Part shown: positions 22,279 to 22,373 of the stretch, in pieces
Numbering within the stretch: the stretch's first letter is position 1
Layout: every line of letters starts with the position of its first letter
NCBI GenBank assembly: GCA_034440175.1
Contig: JAWXBO010000015.1
Span: 1-22,373, forward strand
Reading direction: 5' to 3'
DNA: 22,373 bases
DNA from: SZUA-430 sp034440175
Lineage (GTDB): Bacteria > Pseudomonadota > Alphaproteobacteria > Micropepsales > Micropepsaceae
Notes under the pieces: generated by a model
Databases searched by the model: none
Seen by the model: the letters and a program-made list of their open reading frames with translations, nothing else
Told to the model about the DNA's origin: nothing
Position numbers and translations under genes: made by a program

Positions 22279-22358
22279 GCTTCTCCCTTTGGGAGAAGCT
22301 GGCCCGCCACTTCGGCGGGACTGATGAGGGGACGCAGTGCTGGACGCAGTCCCTCATC
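22279..22358. repeat. Three-hairpin extragenic repeat at the window edge
   Basis: Hairpin one is a perfect nine-base stem (22279-22287 with 22291-22299, loop TTT). Hairpin two pairs 22303-22308 with 22314-22319. Hairpin three pairs GATGAGGG (22323-22330) with CCCTCATC (22351-22358), and its loop contains the direct repeat ACGCAGT. The CTTCTCCC-TTT-GGGAGAAG unit followed by a GGCCCGCC hairpin and GATGAGGG resembles extragenic palindromic repeats widespread in Rhizobiales and other alphaproteobacteria. Confidence 0.75.
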
Positions 22359-22373
22359 CGTCACGGGCCGCGA

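Noticed and set aside
1..22373. CRISPR array, tRNA or rRNA genes, integrase or transposase
   Set aside because: No regularly spaced direct repeats, no cloverleaf or rRNA-like sequence and no recombinase motifs were seen while reading both strands.

Overview
The window (about 60% G+C) looks like a chromosomal segment of an alphaproteobacterium. The evidence is a CYP153-type P450, a large TonB-dependent receptor, a SocA/Panacea-type antitoxin, alphaproteobacterial small hypothetical families, and hairpin-rich intergenic repeats of the style common in Rhizobiales, Caulobacterales and relatives. I cannot name a genus. No rRNA, tRNA, CRISPR array, transposase or phage structural gene was seen.

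Layout. (1) 70-2251: a small defence-like block with an Mrr-type restriction endonuclease and a translationally coupled pair, a Panacea-domain antitoxin candidate followed by a 127-residue partner that is probably its toxin. (2) 2443-3104: a secreted lectin-like protein gene broken by a one-base frameshift. (3) 3126-8823: housekeeping and metabolism, with formate-tetrahydrofolate ligase (fhs), a small conserved ORF behind a foldable leader, a CYP153 alkane hydroxylase, a DUF4153 membrane protein and a coupled DUF1801 protein. (4) 8824-9284: a gene-poor stretch holding a large composite inverted repeat. (5) 9285-13048: recQ, an amber-interrupted conserved ORF, and a DUF3089 alpha/beta-hydrolase-like lipoprotein or membrane-anchored protein. 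(6) 13093-15331: a plus-strand run of a DUF188 (YaiI-like) protein, a DUF1993 protein, a NYN/PIN-like putative nuclease and a small secreted Cys-containing protein. (7) 15415-21130: minus-strand envelope genes: a secreted metzincin-like protein whose HExxH motif reads QExxH, an orphan secretin, and a TonB-dependent receptor. Between the last two lies an internally deleted remnant copy of the small secreted protein. (8) 21364-22203: an unrecognised membrane protein, then a three-hairpin repeat at the window edge.

How the genes relate. Most are monocistronic or in two-gene units. The clearest functional unit is panA-panT (TAATG overlap) beside mrr. CYP153 stands without its usual ferredoxin and reductase, and the secretin stands without other type II or type IV pilus parts, so both must depend on genes elsewhere. 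The window also records recent decay: one frameshift, one in-frame amber, one repeat-mediated deletion remnant, and three copies of a dispersed hairpin repeat.
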